This document shows, in pieces, positions 1 through 14,017 of a stretch of DNA of 64,000 nt. The stretch's first letter is position 1, and each line of letters begins with the position of its first letter. Origin of the DNA: Cladobotryum mycophilum (Eukaryota; Ascomycota; Sordariomycetes; Hypocreales; Hypocreaceae); NCBI GenBank assembly GCA_036429605.1, contig JAVFKD010000016.1, positions 3,224,001 through 3,288,000 of the forward strand, written 5' to 3'. Below the pieces are notes generated by a model. It was not told the DNA's origin. It made no database searches and was given only the letters and a program-made list of their open reading frames with translations. The translations under genes and the position numbers were made by a program.

Positions 1-3000
1 AAGAAAATACATTGAAGAAAAAAGCCGAAATGTAGAAAACCAAGGGGAACCCGTGGAGATCGAAGAATTGCACGCTTCATCGCCCGTTCGGCACGTGTAC
101 TCACGGAGATCCCGTACCTGCATGAGCAACCACGCACACAAAAGCAAAAAAAGCCCAACAGGCTGTGTTTGCAGTAATAACCATCATGACCAATATGCAG
201 CATATACGGGTTAATGCAACCGCATAAAATGCACAAGGCAACAAAAAAAAAAGGAAGAAAGAAGAAGAAAAGAACCTTCTCCACAAGTTTAGGGTGAAAC
301 AGAAAAAACACGTTTTTACCATGGCAAATACAACGTCAACGGCTCTGCGCTCCCTGGCCACCGCAGCGGAAGCACCGTGATGCATCCGAATCTTTCTCCC
401 CCTTGAAGCCTTGGGTGGGGGATGGACAAACTCCCGGCCGACAGTCCGAACAGGCCTTCAAAAGAAAAGCAAGGCCAGAGAAGAAAGAAGAAGAAGAAAA
501 CAACGAAATCAGCTTGAGAAATGCCCGATTCGGAGAGTATCCAGTTTGTTCAACCTTGGCTCCGAGAATGGTCGTCTGCAGGAACAGCGCCCCCCAGGCA
601 ATTCGGCATTGTCTCCAGCCATACGGAGGTTTCTTCCTCCTCGTATGTCAAGATGCAGGCTTATACGCATATTGGTCTTGCTTCTGCTTGCCTGATTAAA
701 TGGTCTTGTTGCTGTGCTGCCGTCGCCCCCTCCCTCTCCCCCTAGTGTGTTCCTGCATCAGGAAAGAAAGAAAAAGCTTGATTGTGCTTCAGGGCCAGGG
801 GGACCCTCGACGTTTCATCGTTCCAGTACCATTATCAATTCCTTCTTCTTTTTTCAAGGTTCTTCTTTCTGCCCTTTCTCCCTTCATTTCAAGCTTCCTT
901 CTCTGGCTTAACACCCCTTTTTTTCCCTTCAGATCAAGGATGGCCGGCTTGTGGGGGGTGCGTAGGTAGGATTCTTTGCAGGAAGGCCAAGCGCCTTGCT
1001 TGCTGCATACCAGGCCAGATCTGCATCGAAGGGAGACATGGTCTTGTTTCTCTCCCCCTTCCCCTAAAGAGCCGCATGGGAAAGGGTATTACCAACTCAA
1101 ATCTTGACCTGTGAAATGAACTCCATATTGGATACTCTGCCAGATTTGGTGAGATCCGCTCGGTGTAATTGACTGTCCGAGTCGGGACGTCCAAGTTGGG
1201 GAAGAAGAGGAAAGAAGAAAAAGAGGAAAGAAGAAAGCAAGGCAAAACCACACAGTCCTTGTCAATCCCCCCTAGCCCCCCGTCAGTCAGCCTGGATCTT
1301 CAACACACAAGCCACAACCGGTTCTTGTAGATGTTTTTGGAAGATTCCCGTCCACACCAACACACAGAGAAAAATTCATGTTTCTCCCTCGTCAGAAACT
1401 AATACTACCCTCTTCCATCCATTATGCAGATTCGTCGCCGCCCATTGCCAAGCATCGACTAGTCCAACCTAGTCCCGGACACGGAGACACATGGTTTGGT
1501 TGGATTGCGGAAAATTTTACGGAGTGGCCGGCCGGGAGGGGTTCATCGGCCCAGGCAGCTTTTCGGACGTCCCCGAGCCAGCAAACAAACACCCCCTCCC
1601 TCTCCTTTCCGAGGCAGGCTGATGGAGAGACGAATGGAGACCGATGGAGACGAGAGTTGGCGAGTGTAACGGAAGAATGAAAGTAAACGTTGGCCAAGGC
1701 TTCTCTAGCCCCTGGTTCCAGAAAGTGTCGCGTGGGAGAGACAGTTGCGTCTCAGAGACGGGCAAAACGTCAACTATAGTTGCATATTTCCCTATATCGA
1801 TGGTAATATTACACCAACTATGTCATAATGTGCCCATATCTATCCTCATTTAGGCATCATCATGCGCCTCGTTGTGGGTACGAAAAGGATGTCATGCTTA
1901 GGCACTTGCAGCATGCCAAACCGCTAAGGTAATGGATATTATAGAAGATGAAATCGAATATAGGCAGTTCGAGAGGAGGGGAAGATGATGCCGCCCACAG
2001 CACTGGCTTTTGCGCTAGAACGTTTGAGAAAATTCCACAGGAAACAAGGCAACGAAAGAAGAGAGAACAAAGAAGATGGTAATCCTTGCGAGCTTGACGG
2101 GCACCCCTCCACTAACTGGAAGACCAAGAGCCAAGGGTGGGCCACAAAGAAGACGAAGAAGAAGAATATGCAGCTCGTACATACTAAGAACCAAAGAGAG
2201 TGACGCAGCGCAAAACTAGAGGGATAAATCTCGAAAGGAAAGAAGAAAAAGCAGCCCAAGTGGAGGGAGGTTTCTTTAGCCCAATGTTGGTGGAACCCCC
2301 ACGTCAGAAAAAAAGGGTCGAAATCTGAATCTTGCATCTTCGAAACCAAAATTGTGTGAATCTGCGACAAAAAACGAATGGACAAAAGAGTTGATAAAAA
2401 AAGTGTGGGCCAGAACATTGAGAAACGGCTTGCCCGACCCGAACACGCAGCCATTTCAGAGACATAAATGCTACTGTGTCACATTAAAAAAAATACCAGA
2501 CACAGACATCTGCAAATGCTGAAAAGAGGCAGTGTTTGACAATGAGGACATGAACTGATTGATTGTGTGTCCCGTGTACTCCGTAGGTAGGGGGGTTTCT
2601 TTTCGTTGGATGTTCGGTCAGACGTCTCCGAGGGGAAATCCTTGCTAGATGCGTAGGTACTATGTCTTGATGCCCGCTCTGTCATCATCATCGTCATCGT
2701 GAGTGGATCAAAGGGATTGGATTGGAGGCGTTTACGTACAAAAATAAAAGATTGGAATGCAGACCCCCAGAAAAGACAAGATGCAAAGAGATGTCATCGA
2801 CACTGGATCTGAGTGAGCAGCTCGCTTAACAGGATCAATCCGAAGTCGTCGGGATTAGTAAACCTAGAAGGGCTCAGCTCAGCTCAGCTCAGCTAATGCA
2901 TCCCCATATGAGGGCGAGAGAGAGGCGAAAAGGATTCTTGTAGGAGCAAAAAGCAACTGCTGAGCTTCCATAGCTCGTTGGCTACCCGATAATTTACAAG

Positions 3001-4717
3001 TATTTGCCTTGGGTGGGTGACGTTCCCCCTTGTTAAGTCTCCCTCTACTGATCCTACGGGAGACACTAACATCCACTCCAAAACGCAAGCACCATCCACC
3101 CACCCACCCACCTACCTACCTACCTAGACTAATTAACCTGATTACCTACCTACCTTTGATAACCGGCTAGCGGGCTTCCGTACGGCTCGGCAGGTACGGA
3201 GTACGGACTGCTACCATAACAATTGGGGCGCGTTTTAGGAGAGGGCTCCCCTCCCAAGGAGCTCGGCACCGAAGACCGGGGGAATGAGACATACATGAAC
3301 AGAGAGGATTCTCTGTTTCTAACCCATTCAGCCCTGAGGAGGAAGAAGTTCATAGGGTAGTAGACGAATCCTACGGGGGGAGGGACTAACACACACACAC
3401 ATGCACACATGCACACATACATACGTAGATCCAAAAAAGATGGGGACCCTGTAAGCCTCGTGGCAAGGTAGGTGTGTGTGTTTTCCTTTATTGCCCATTT
3501 ATTTTTGTACCATGGGAACGCGTAGATGGCGTGAGATCCTTGTGTAATAGACAGTCAAACGGTGAGGTTGAGCTACCTATATGAGATGGCGGCAATAGTA
3601 TAATCTAGATACGGGAATTTGATTACTACAAGGGGCAAAAAAAGAAAAAAGACATGGCTAAGCCCTTTCTTTTTACTTGTAAGTCGTTGCCTATAACCGG
3701 GCAGGGTTGGCACCGTTTTTGTCTCTCGGCTTTTGACGTCTCTTTGGGTAATGGGCTGAGTCTGGAGGTCAGACAAGAAACGGGCATGGGGAGGGGTTGT
3801 AAGTCTGAATTTGAGCCACCAACACATGTTTGGAAAAGGCGAGATGCTGGGTATTATGTCTTGCAAAGGGGTGGGTGATTCATCTCTCTGTCTCTTTTTT
3901 TTTCTTTTCTTTTCTTGGAGTCTCAAGTTTGATATTCCGTATAATGGAAAACTCTAAAAACAGATTGAAATAAAAGGAAGAGAAAAAAAGATTCCATGGA
4001 GCCACAACACCCGTTCGCCAAGCCGACAAGAAACCCTTGCTGTCCACTCAACAGAAAAAAGTAGCTTGAGCTCTTTGTAATATGCATCGCATCGCATCGC
4101 AACCCATTGCACTTCCACCCCCGCCCCCCATCTGCGTGGGCGCACGGTGTGGCGCCAGCCATTTGCATCTCGAGAAGCACGAGGGCGGGCGGCACCAAGG
4201 ATTTGGGGGAAGTAGATGGATGGAGCAACAGACGTGTAAGAGAGAGGAGGAGGAGGAGGAGCGAAGAATGAAGAGGAGAGAGACAGGACACACACTCACA
4301 CACAAACGACAAAAGCCAACAGAGGGTGTGCGGGTACGGGTGTGCAGCGTGGCAGGCACATGGCAAAGTATACAATACATGCATCGCTTCATTCCATGGA
4401 ATCCATCTCCTGTGTTGTTTGCGCGGTACAGCATCCATATAACGCCACCCTCTCTCTCTCTCACCCACTCTTACTCACTACTAACCTACGCAAAAAAGCT
4501 CAAAGAAGCTGGGAAACACACACACACCAAGTTCCGCGCACCAAACAACAATAAACTAACTAAACCAAGAACAGAATACCAATTCGTCGTCTTCCCCCCA
4601 TCTCACTCGCTCGCTCTCTCATGTCTCAAAGCCGGGAATAGCGACGGTCCATCGTGGGTCAGATTTCTTGCTTGCTGATGGATGCGGCGCAAGTAAATAG
4701 ACTTGTTTTTTTTAGTG

Positions 4718-4739
4718 TTTTTTTTTTTTTTTTTTTTTT
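4718..4739. repeat. poly-T tract
   Basis: An almost pure run of more than 20 T in the gene-free left part. It is a simple homopolymer with no other feature attached. Confidence 0.9.
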
Positions 4740-4864
4740 AGTTCTTTGGTAAGTAAGAGAGAGAAAAATGGGCAATCAATTTAGTGAGTTTTAGGTTTGG
4801 CTTTGCACCAAGAATAAAACATTCATTGGGCTGAAAATGATTTCGCATCGGCCGTTTCAGATGT

Positions 4865-4911
4865 TTGTGTGTGTCGTGTATGTATGTGTGTGTATGTGTG
4901 TGTGTGTGTGC
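4865..4911. repeat. GT microsatellite
   Basis: Imperfect TG/GT dinucleotide run with TA interruptions, followed by short TTCA and TCCA tetranucleotide runs up to about 4955. Confidence 0.9.
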
Positions 4912-7900
4912 TGTAGCAAACCCCCATCCATTCATTCATTCATTCATCCATCCATACCCCCTTCTGACACAAACTTGGCGAAAGCCCGCGCCGTGGGCCA
5001 GCCACCACAAATAGTTACAAACCACGGACGTTGTAGTCCTTTAAAGAAAGGGCAAGGCAAGGCAAATAAGAAAACAAGGGCGCCTACCCGACTGGCGAAA
5101 AAAAGCCATCGGAGCCCCCAAATACCATCATAATGAGCTGATGAATTTTTTTGAGAAAATACGAGCAGAAAATAAACTACACAACTGCGCTATTGAACCT
5201 CTGGAAATGAAATGGCAATGGATGGCGAGATTGTTTGCCTTTCTCAACGGTGTTAAACGGTTTTTGTTATCTATTACCCTTTTTTCTAAGTCCGCTCACC
5301 GCCGCCGTGGCTACAAGGACTCCTCCCGTGATCCCTACCAACAAACAAAAAAATGACAGAAAAAAAAACAGTTTGACCTTTCCATCATCTCCTCTGCCGT
5401 GCCCTCATTTTTGATGCGGTGTGCCTTTCATTCGTTCGGTTACGAGGTGAGGTGAGGGGGGCATTGATCACAGGCACGACATCCGTTCTGCAAGTCAATG
5501 TCAAGCCCCCAGTACGTAAAACGGTTCTCGGAGGGAGGGGGTGAGGGAAAGGGTGTGTATTCATTCAGGATTGTGATGCAAACGTTGGAGTGTGTTCTGG
5601 ATGACACTTCTCTTGAATGCTTTCTCCGGAGAACCCGATTGATGAGAGAGATTAATTAGGAATGCAGCACGTAAGTTTGAAATGACTTCATCGCTGTACC
5701 ATGGCAATACTCGCTCTCACTATGCATGTATACTCCGCACATGCACACAAACACACATTAAAAATCTCGGGGTGCATATTGCATTCGATAGTAGATGGTA
5801 TATAGAAGACCCCTAATAATAAAATCATAGTAAGCTCTCGCTATAGGATACCGTTAATTAATTGCAAACAAGCCAGCCTTGCTGCGTCCAGGTCTCGTTC
5901 AATCGGACCACCCACCGAACGATGCACGTAGCAACTCTGATTCAGGACAGACAAGGAGAGAAGGAGAGAAGGAGAGAAAAGAAGAAGAAAACATGATAAC
6001 TGACAAACATGACCCATAATCTCCATGGCATTCTAGCTGATGAATAGTTTAATATACCCGGATAGCCATGGCATGTCTGCATGAGATTTCATCCCCCATG
6101 ATACAGATCACAAAAAATTGATAGTACGTGGAGCAATATTGTACGTTACTTTTTATTTATTACCGTTTTTCAAAACTATATGGGTTACTTTCTTTTAGAA
6201 TACAATACTACCAAGGCGGTTTGGGGGGTTCGTTGGGTCGTTGGTTGCTTTGCATGCCAAACTGACATCCCATGGATTCCGAAATCCTTCCATGCAACCG
6301 CCGCACGCATCAAGCAAGCATTTTTTTCTCTCCCTTGTACCCAGAAAAAAAGGGAGAGAGAAAAGAGAGGGGACCAACGAGTACGACAGTACATGCAGCG
6401 CACGTTTTGCTGCTGCTGCTTCCTCCTGCGCATGCGTGTCGTGTGTGCCACGATGATCCCACGTGTCACGGCAATTTGCCATGTGGCAGTGGCAGCAAGT
6501 AAATCGGACAATAGATACCTGGGAGGGGGAAAAGGAGATGGGAACTCAGCCGCCACCGGGGGGGGGCTAACACCGGTTTTCGTTATTGGCTGCAAGAAGA
6601 GAAAAATAAGACGGGAATGTCTTTTTTTGTTTGTTAATGGATTACAAGTAAAAAAGGAAGAAGAAGAAGAAGCTCGCTTTACTCGTAATGGAACCTTTCA
6701 GCCCTTCCAACATGGTTTTCCGCGGTGCGTCGTCATTTTCGTGTTAGTTTATGGAGTCTTGGGAGTTCACTAGTTACTCCGTAGTTCCCAAGTGCTTAGC
6801 CAGCCAAGCCAAGGGAAGGGGGGAGTCAACCGTAATCAACTGAAGCAGAAAGGAGGAGGGGGAAAAAGAAGAGATAGAGTACTCCGTACATAATAATAGA
6901 TAATAGGTTGGTGTGCGGCGGAATACCGCCTGTGGGCTGAGAATGCGCTTCGCCGATTCGGTCTGCCTACCTAGGTGGAAAGAAAGAAACCTGACAGCAT
7001 AAGGATCAGGTTCCGTTCCGGCGATTTTAGGCTGATGGCTAAAGTAATAATAACAATAACAATAATAATAATGGGAACGGTGCTCCGGCAGTTGAGGAAA
7101 CAAAAAGTCGTTTGTGTGTGAGCGTGCCTTGAGTAGGTACCCTCTGTAGCGATCGGCTTGTGTTTGCTTGTACAACCAGAGCCTGGTTCCGTTTTTTGTC
7201 GTGCAACAGAGAGAAGCTTTGTCTCATAGGCAGATCGCCAGAGTCCCTTGTTCGTTGTCGAGAGAAGGGGGGCTATGGAGATTAAGCAGCCGATGCGACT
7301 GCAACACACTCTTGCACAACAGGGCGACCTGATTCGCTCGCTCACATGTCGCCGTATGTGTGTGTGTCGTATCTACCTCCCAGTTCCCATCTCTCTCTCT
7401 TTCCCTCCCCTTCTTCCCACAACCCAGGGCCGACAACTGCGGCCGTACACGTATCGGATGATCCATAGAGGAGCCAAGTATTCTTCGTAGCCCCATGGAA
7501 AACATGGGCCATGCCCAATTCTCAATTCTCAGACTCACACACACGCCCCCCTCTTTGGAGCCCCGATCCCACCCTGAAAAGGCAGGCCGGCCCTTGCAAG
7601 CCTCCCTGCGCAATCCCTGCTGGCAGCCCTCGTTGGCCAGGCTCGTTTTTCAAAGCCCCCCAGTCCCAGTCGCGGCGCGCGTGGTGCATCTTCAAACCCA
7701 CGTGGCATGCTCCGTCTGTGGGGCAGGAATATGGCCACGGGACTGGTCCAACGAGTCCACCAGTTCATTTACAGAAACTCCCCCTGGTAGTGGGTGTTTG
7801 TCCTGTTGTGTCAGCACCGCCACGCTTTCTCTCCCCCTCTTACATGCAAATCAGTCAGGGTGTACCTTGATTGCGGGCCCCGCTACCCTCTCTCAATGTG

Positions 7901-9956
7901 AATATGCAATAATTGAAACTGCGGTGATCTCCAGCCCCCGTTATATTTATGTGTGCCTGCAATCCCACGTTCAGCCAAGTCGATACAACAAGACGTTGCT
8001 GTGAGTGCAAACGATGACTCTCCGCCTTGCAACTGTAGCTTGGCTCTGCTTGGCACTTGGCCATGCAGGTTCATGACGTTTCGGCATCTTTCGGTTGATT
8101 TATTTTCCTTTTTGTAAACATCATGTCATGTCATGTCCTGGGCAAAGTCCAAGTCCCGCTTCATGTCTCGCCTCAATGCGCCATTTCTCACCAAAGGATT
8201 CAATTGAGCCTTTTTTTCCTTTTTCCTGCAGATTCAGATTCATATCAACGAGACAATTCGTGACTCCATGTCTGTGTTGGTGTGTGTTCACATACAAGAA
8301 ACAGCCAAACCCCATTCGCCCAATCGAGCGCTGATTTGTCACGATCCACCAAGTGTGCAGTGCGCTCGCAGTTCCCACATCATCAACCCCACTCCGAAAA
8401 AAGCCAGGGCGATGGTCTCAGTCAAACGTGACTCAAGTTTGATTCGCTGTGGATTGCCCATCCGAGTCGAAGGGGGGATATTTCCTGTGTCATGATGGAG
8501 GTTTTCAGGGTCTGAGTTTTGAATCATTACCGAAATTGAACGTTTGCTTGTGTGTTTGTTTGTGAACGCTACCGATTTGAATGAAGCCTTAGGGCCGAGC
8601 CGCTCTTCTAAAAAAGAAAAGAAGGCAAATAGCAGAGAGCGAGAGAAGGGACAGGGGGAGGCTGGGATGGAATGGAAGAGGGCATCTCAATACGGAGGTG
8701 ACTCTGTTGGAGAATAGGATTTTTGCCCCATTTTGCCCGACCCAGGGCCTCGGAAGGAACGAGACCGAAGCCAACAAACAAAAACTAAAAGATGCGGCCA
8801 AACAAGAGCCAACAGGAAAACAAAAGGGAACGGCCTGGGAAGGCGCCGGCAAGTCAAAAAAGAATGGTGCTGCAGCCAGCCAACCAACGCAACCAAGCCA
8901 ACTTGCGTGATGCGCAATGCACCAGATCTGCCACGTGGGATCACCATCGCCCCTCGTCACATTCCAAAGGGCGGGAATGGGCGGGTATAATCACTAAGAC
9001 CGAAGCCAACCAACAAAAGACTATGGGCACAAAGATACCTTCAACTAACAAGTACACACCAAGCCTTTTTGACAAGCAGGATAAAGCTGCATAGGGGTGA
9101 TGCGTTCTGCCGCCCGCCTGTATGTATCTGGATAGTTAACAGGTAGGGGTGTTTGTGTGTGTACTCCGTAGTCCGTAGTCCGGAGTCCGTATGTAGGTAA
9201 TCAAGGCAAATAGGCAAGGCGTGCATCTGGATTGTCTTGGTCTCTGGGATTGGGTTGCGTCGTGTTGCACTGTTGCATTGCAGCATGGGAGGGAATGGGA
9301 GGATGAGCCGTGCCCACCGCCACGCAATTGCTGCTGCTGCTTATTGAATAGGCGCTCCAATCCCAGTTAAGCTCCTGCTGCGTTGCTTCTTACCTTTTCA
9401 AAAGGGTTGCAATCTCAAATAATCTGACAAGGCGTGTGTGTGTGTGTCCGTCCCGATGCGAAATCCTTCGGAGGTTCATCTGCTTCGACCGCGGGAGTCA
9501 GTTTGCGGTGCTTGGCTCTGTTTGCTTGACTTCTGAGCCAAGGAGGTCTCTCTCTCTCTCTCTATTTCCCTAGTCGAGTTTGTCTTTGCGTCTGTGTTGA
9601 GCTGGGCCAATTTAAAGCTGGCATGGGGTCGCCGGCTCGGTGCCGGGGCTCTCGGCAATGAGTTAAAACGTTGCTTAGGCCAGATCGGTCGCGCGTAGCT
9701 TTTTTCTGTGCTGCTGCTGCTGCTGCTCTCGGTCGACTCCGGATGCGGTAGTTCAAGGGATCGGGACGGCGAGCGAGAAGGAAAGAGAATAAGAAAAAAA
9801 CGTCTTACTCGTGCCGTGCTGGGATGCCGGGATGGGCATGATTTTCCACCGCAAGATTGGGCCGGCTGGGGTTCACAAGGTTCATTACCGAGTATTACGG
9901 CAGCGATGTATGCAGTATGTGCATGTAGTATGTACAATGGACGGGAAAGGTATGTC

Positions 9957-9988
9957 GTGTGTGTATGTGTGTGTGTGTGTGTGTGTGT
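9957..9988. repeat. GT microsatellite
   Basis: GT dinucleotide run with one TA interruption in the gene-free left part. Confidence 0.9.
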
Positions 9989-11373
9989 CCTCACTCCTGC
10001 TCCTCCACCACCTCCTCCTCCCAGACCCTCCGAATGCCGAGATAAGGTAAAGATGCAGTGCAGATTGCTCGCGTGGCAAATTTACGGCTCTTGTCGAATG
10101 CCGCGTGGTTACCGTACCAATTGAATCAACTCTACCCCGCAAACGGAAGTTATTGCGGTTGGGTTTCATTGCCTTGCATTTCGACATGACAATTTCAAGA
10201 CAAGCCTAACCTACAGTACCTAGGTTAGGTACGGAGTAGGAGCAAAGGGAATTTCCTATTGGCTGTAGATTATCTAGTTTGCCCGTTCAGTGTGTAAAAA
10301 TGTCTTTCCATTGAAGCCTAAGTGTGCAAGCTTCTTTGTAATAGTCCACAGTATGAAGTAAGGTCGAGTGGCAAAAGCAAACAAGCAAGCAAACAAGAAC
10401 AAACCTGCATTGATGATGATTACCCGAATGCATCTCAAAGGCCGCTCTTTGCCGTGACCTTTTTCACTTTCTCAGTGTCACACAATGTGGTAACATCGCG
10501 CTCAGCCAGCCATGAGCCGACCATCCTGATGAAGTTGTAGCGTCACGCCATACGTCAACAATTTCCATCATATTGCGTTCGGCACCTACCTCTTTCAAGA
10601 ACTTGGGACAAAGAAGAAATCAATCACACGCTCGACTCCATATTAAATGAAATAAAAATCGCCTTTACGGTGTGGGTGTGGTATCGCATGCATCGATACC
10701 GACATTTTACTCCCTATACGAACAGACCTACCCTAGACCATGTCCAGCAGGTAGGGTCGTAGCCAGCTAAATAAAGAAACCAAATACCACTCGTCTGATG
10801 TTCCTTTCTGGCCAAATGCCTCTATCGAAGTCCCGATTTTACGCTTAAGTGAATTCGGCGGGATCAATAAGCCGAATGATGAAGGCAGCTTCTTGGCAAC
10901 TCCCCCTACCCCCAGAACAGGATGCTCGGCCTAGGCTGCTCCTGGAAGAAGACTAGCTAGAGATGCGGGATGCCCTGTAATTCGATGCAAAGACCTCGTG
11001 GGCAATTGGCTGAAGCTCCTTTACTTGCATACGGGCATGACTCGCCCTGTCAGACTTGGGGGAAAGCGCATGGGAAATTGAAGATGATGCTTTTTGGTTC
11101 AAGGTTTATAGTGGTGCCTAAACGTGGTAGTCCGGGGGAACGATCATGCAAACGGTACTTGGCACAAGGGATAGAGTCAGAAAAAAAAAGAGATCGCTTT
11201 TTTGACAGAGGGTAGATGCATCTTTGTTCTGCTAACTTAATCATGCAGATCGTTTGCTCCTGGTAGGCCAAGTTGAAGGATTCTGTTGTCTGTCTCATTG
11301 ACACATCCCCACCCTAGAACAAACGTAGTGGTGGTTGATTTAAATCCTTCGCCTTCCCCAGGTATGCAAGATG

Positions 11374-11416
11374 TGCACACACACACAAAAACACACACAC
11401 ACACACACACACACAT
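11374..11416. repeat. CA microsatellite
   Basis: CA dinucleotide run broken by one short A run. Confidence 0.9.
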
Positions 11417-13038
11417 AAACACATATTGATATAACGGAGAGAGAATAGATAGTAGTATGCACACCGTCGGCGTCGGATAAGGAATTCTCGCGGAGGGGTT
11501 CCTTGTTCGGACATGGCAAACTTGAATGTACGGTTCAGCTTGGGCAAAGTCCATTGTTTGTCGTAGCTAAGCGAAAGTTTGTTTGCTCCGCCGAAACGTG
11601 GAAAAGCCATCAAGCAAGCCGGATAGGGCTGTCACACCGCAAGAAAGAAGGAATCCATGGAACAAGAAGAAAAAGAATGTCAACTGACGATTCCGCCGGT
11701 ACACACCTCACTCAGCTTCGCAACCCTAACCTCTTGTTGCTTAAGTTTCCCCAGATTTTCACCGTCAGCGCTTGCCCCTAAACACGGCCTGACAAATACA
11801 TTACATTGCATTAACATGAACATTATCACAAGTACTTTCTCCTACGCTTGAACAAAACACCTTCCACTCATCGCACATCATTTTGCAATTCTGACGCCAG
11901 CCCAGTCATCGCCGCTAAGATTGTTGTCCGTCCGTACCGGGGTTCTTTGCTCGCGTAGTTTTACCATTTGCGACGGGCTATTAGTTCGCTTCAGCTCCAA
12001 AACGGCGTGCACCCGCCCGCCACAGGCCAGATCCCACGCATCTTTTCCAGCCAGTGGCAGAGCCTCAGAACCCGCGCAACCGGTTTGCTTAGTTTCCTTT
12101 GATGACGCATTGCATGTTGGCTGTGGTTGGGTACCCCTCAAACTCTGGCCTGAAAAGCAAACGGGGAGAAGATCAACAAAGACGGAACGGGAGGAGGACA
12201 AGGACAAAGAGAAGGAGAAGTGAAGGAGAGGAGAGTCAGAGTGAGAAAATAATTACTACTACTACTACCTACTTACCTACACCTAACAGATTCCCCCTCT
12301 TCCCAATATTTTTTTTGTTACATACAGAAACATTAACCTTAACCTATACATACTTGTGCTTCCATTCCGAGAAAAGTCCCTGAAACTCAAACCTGCGCCG
12401 AAGTCCAAGGAACAGCCAGTCAAAGACCCCTGTCATTCCTCTGGGTTTCCCTCGGTCTTCTAGAAGCTTTCCATTTCTTTTCGGGCACCACTCCGCAGCG
12501 CCCCCTCCCCCAGCTCCTCATCCCATGCCATCTCAGGTCTGTTCGGCCGCCCCCCTAAGAATGCAGAAGAAAAATAGATAGTTGGCTTTCGCTATCAGCT
12601 CCTAGAACCGGAAGCTATGCGCGGCCAACATGTCACCCAGAAAGCTGATAGTGATTCATTGGGTCATGGGCTAACAGGGTCGCCGAACAGAACAGGTCTC
12701 TTTTTCTCTCTCGATCCTCCGGGTTTGTTTGAATTGATTGATTTTGATTTGACTACCTAAAATAAACTTTGGAACCACCTATTGGGCTGCTGCTCCAGTC
12801 CGCCCCGCCGGTAAAACCGGAAAATTTATCTGTTTGCTGGGAAGACATTCAATTTGCCTGTCCCTCTCCTCGCATGCATGGTACCGACAAGAACAAACTT
12901 TGGGGTTGCTCAACATTAGGGTGTGGTTACGCTGCATCCCGTCCGTATAACCGTTTTCACCCATACCGTCCGTCCATTCCCTCCCCCCGTCTCAAACGGC
13001 CATACGGAGAGAGAGGAATACTCTGGCTAAAAAAGCCT

Positions 13039-13072
13039 ATTTGAATTTGAATTTGAATTTGAATTGAATTTT
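13039..13072. repeat. TTTGAA hexanucleotide tandem repeat
   Basis: About four copies of a 6-bp unit (TTTGAA), the last one shortened by one base. Confidence 0.85.
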
Positions 13073-13628
13073 GGACCATAAAAAAAGGAGGAAGCGAAGC
13101 GGTCACGGCGAATAGACCCTGTTTGCCTCATCACGGCGACACCGATTCGTACCACGGGGTTCAGCCAAGGGCCACAGGGAGAGAGAGAACCCCGGCACCC
13201 CTCTCAGCTAGTTCAGGTACGTGGCATGCTTCATTCATTCATTCGTTCGTTCGTTCTTTGTTTGGTTTGTTCAGGTGTATGGACATCTATTTTCTCCGTC
13301 TGTCAATCCGTATTAGTGTCCCTTGACGGCGACCACGTCGAGAAGCCTTGAGTGAACATGGGTTGCGGTGCGCTGCAGCATATATCCAAGCCTGGTATCG
13401 TTGGAGCCTGATGGGTATAGTGCCCAGACTTGAGTTTTTACGAGCATATAAGCGGGTTGACCAATCATGTCATTGACTGCGCGATGCGCTCGCCTGAGGA
13501 AGAAGCTCTCCGGAAATGCACATTTCACGTTTATTAGGCGAGTCTCCACCGCATCTCACGGCTTGAGTCAATTCGGACAGTTGCCGAATACCGTCCTGAG
13601 TAGCAATCGGGAGACAAAGCACGCACGC

Positions 13629-13660
13629 GCAAGCACAAGCACAAGCACAAGCACAAGCAA
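13629..13660. repeat. CAAGCA hexanucleotide tandem repeat
   Basis: About five tandem copies of a 6-bp unit. The purine- and C-rich strand can be read as Lys/His/Ala runs, which explains the spurious open frames over it. Confidence 0.85.
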
Positions 13661-13984
13661 GGTATGAGAAATGAGAGGACGCAGAAAGCAGGCAGTTTTT
13701 GCACAAAGCTGGGCGAGCAAGAGCCCAAATGCCAAGGGTGGAGAGACAGACAGACAGACAGAGAGACAGCCCTTGACCCCTAGCCAGGTGCAAGCAAGTG
13801 CAGATGCAAAGTGGGCATAAAAATGATTTTGCTTTTATGAGTCGTCGCGTTTTGCAAACGTGGTGAAAGACATCAGGGGACCCCGAAAGCAGTCTAGGGA
13901 TCCCTGGAGCCACACGCCGATCTGAGTAAAACTCTTGAGCACGAGCAGAGAGTTTTGCTGCTGAATGATGCATGCGCTCTCTTT

Positions 13985-13986
13985 TG

Positions 13987-14011
<25 letters not shown>
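13985..14011. repeat. CTG trinucleotide repeat
   Basis: Nine CTG units in non-coding DNA. The opposite strand reads as poly-Ala in a short open frame that I do not accept as a gene. Confidence 0.9.

Positions 14012-14017
<6 letters not shown>

Noticed and set aside
13627..13662. CRISPR-like or structured repeat
   Set aside because: A simple 6-bp microsatellite; nothing resembling spacers is present, and the organism is a fungus.
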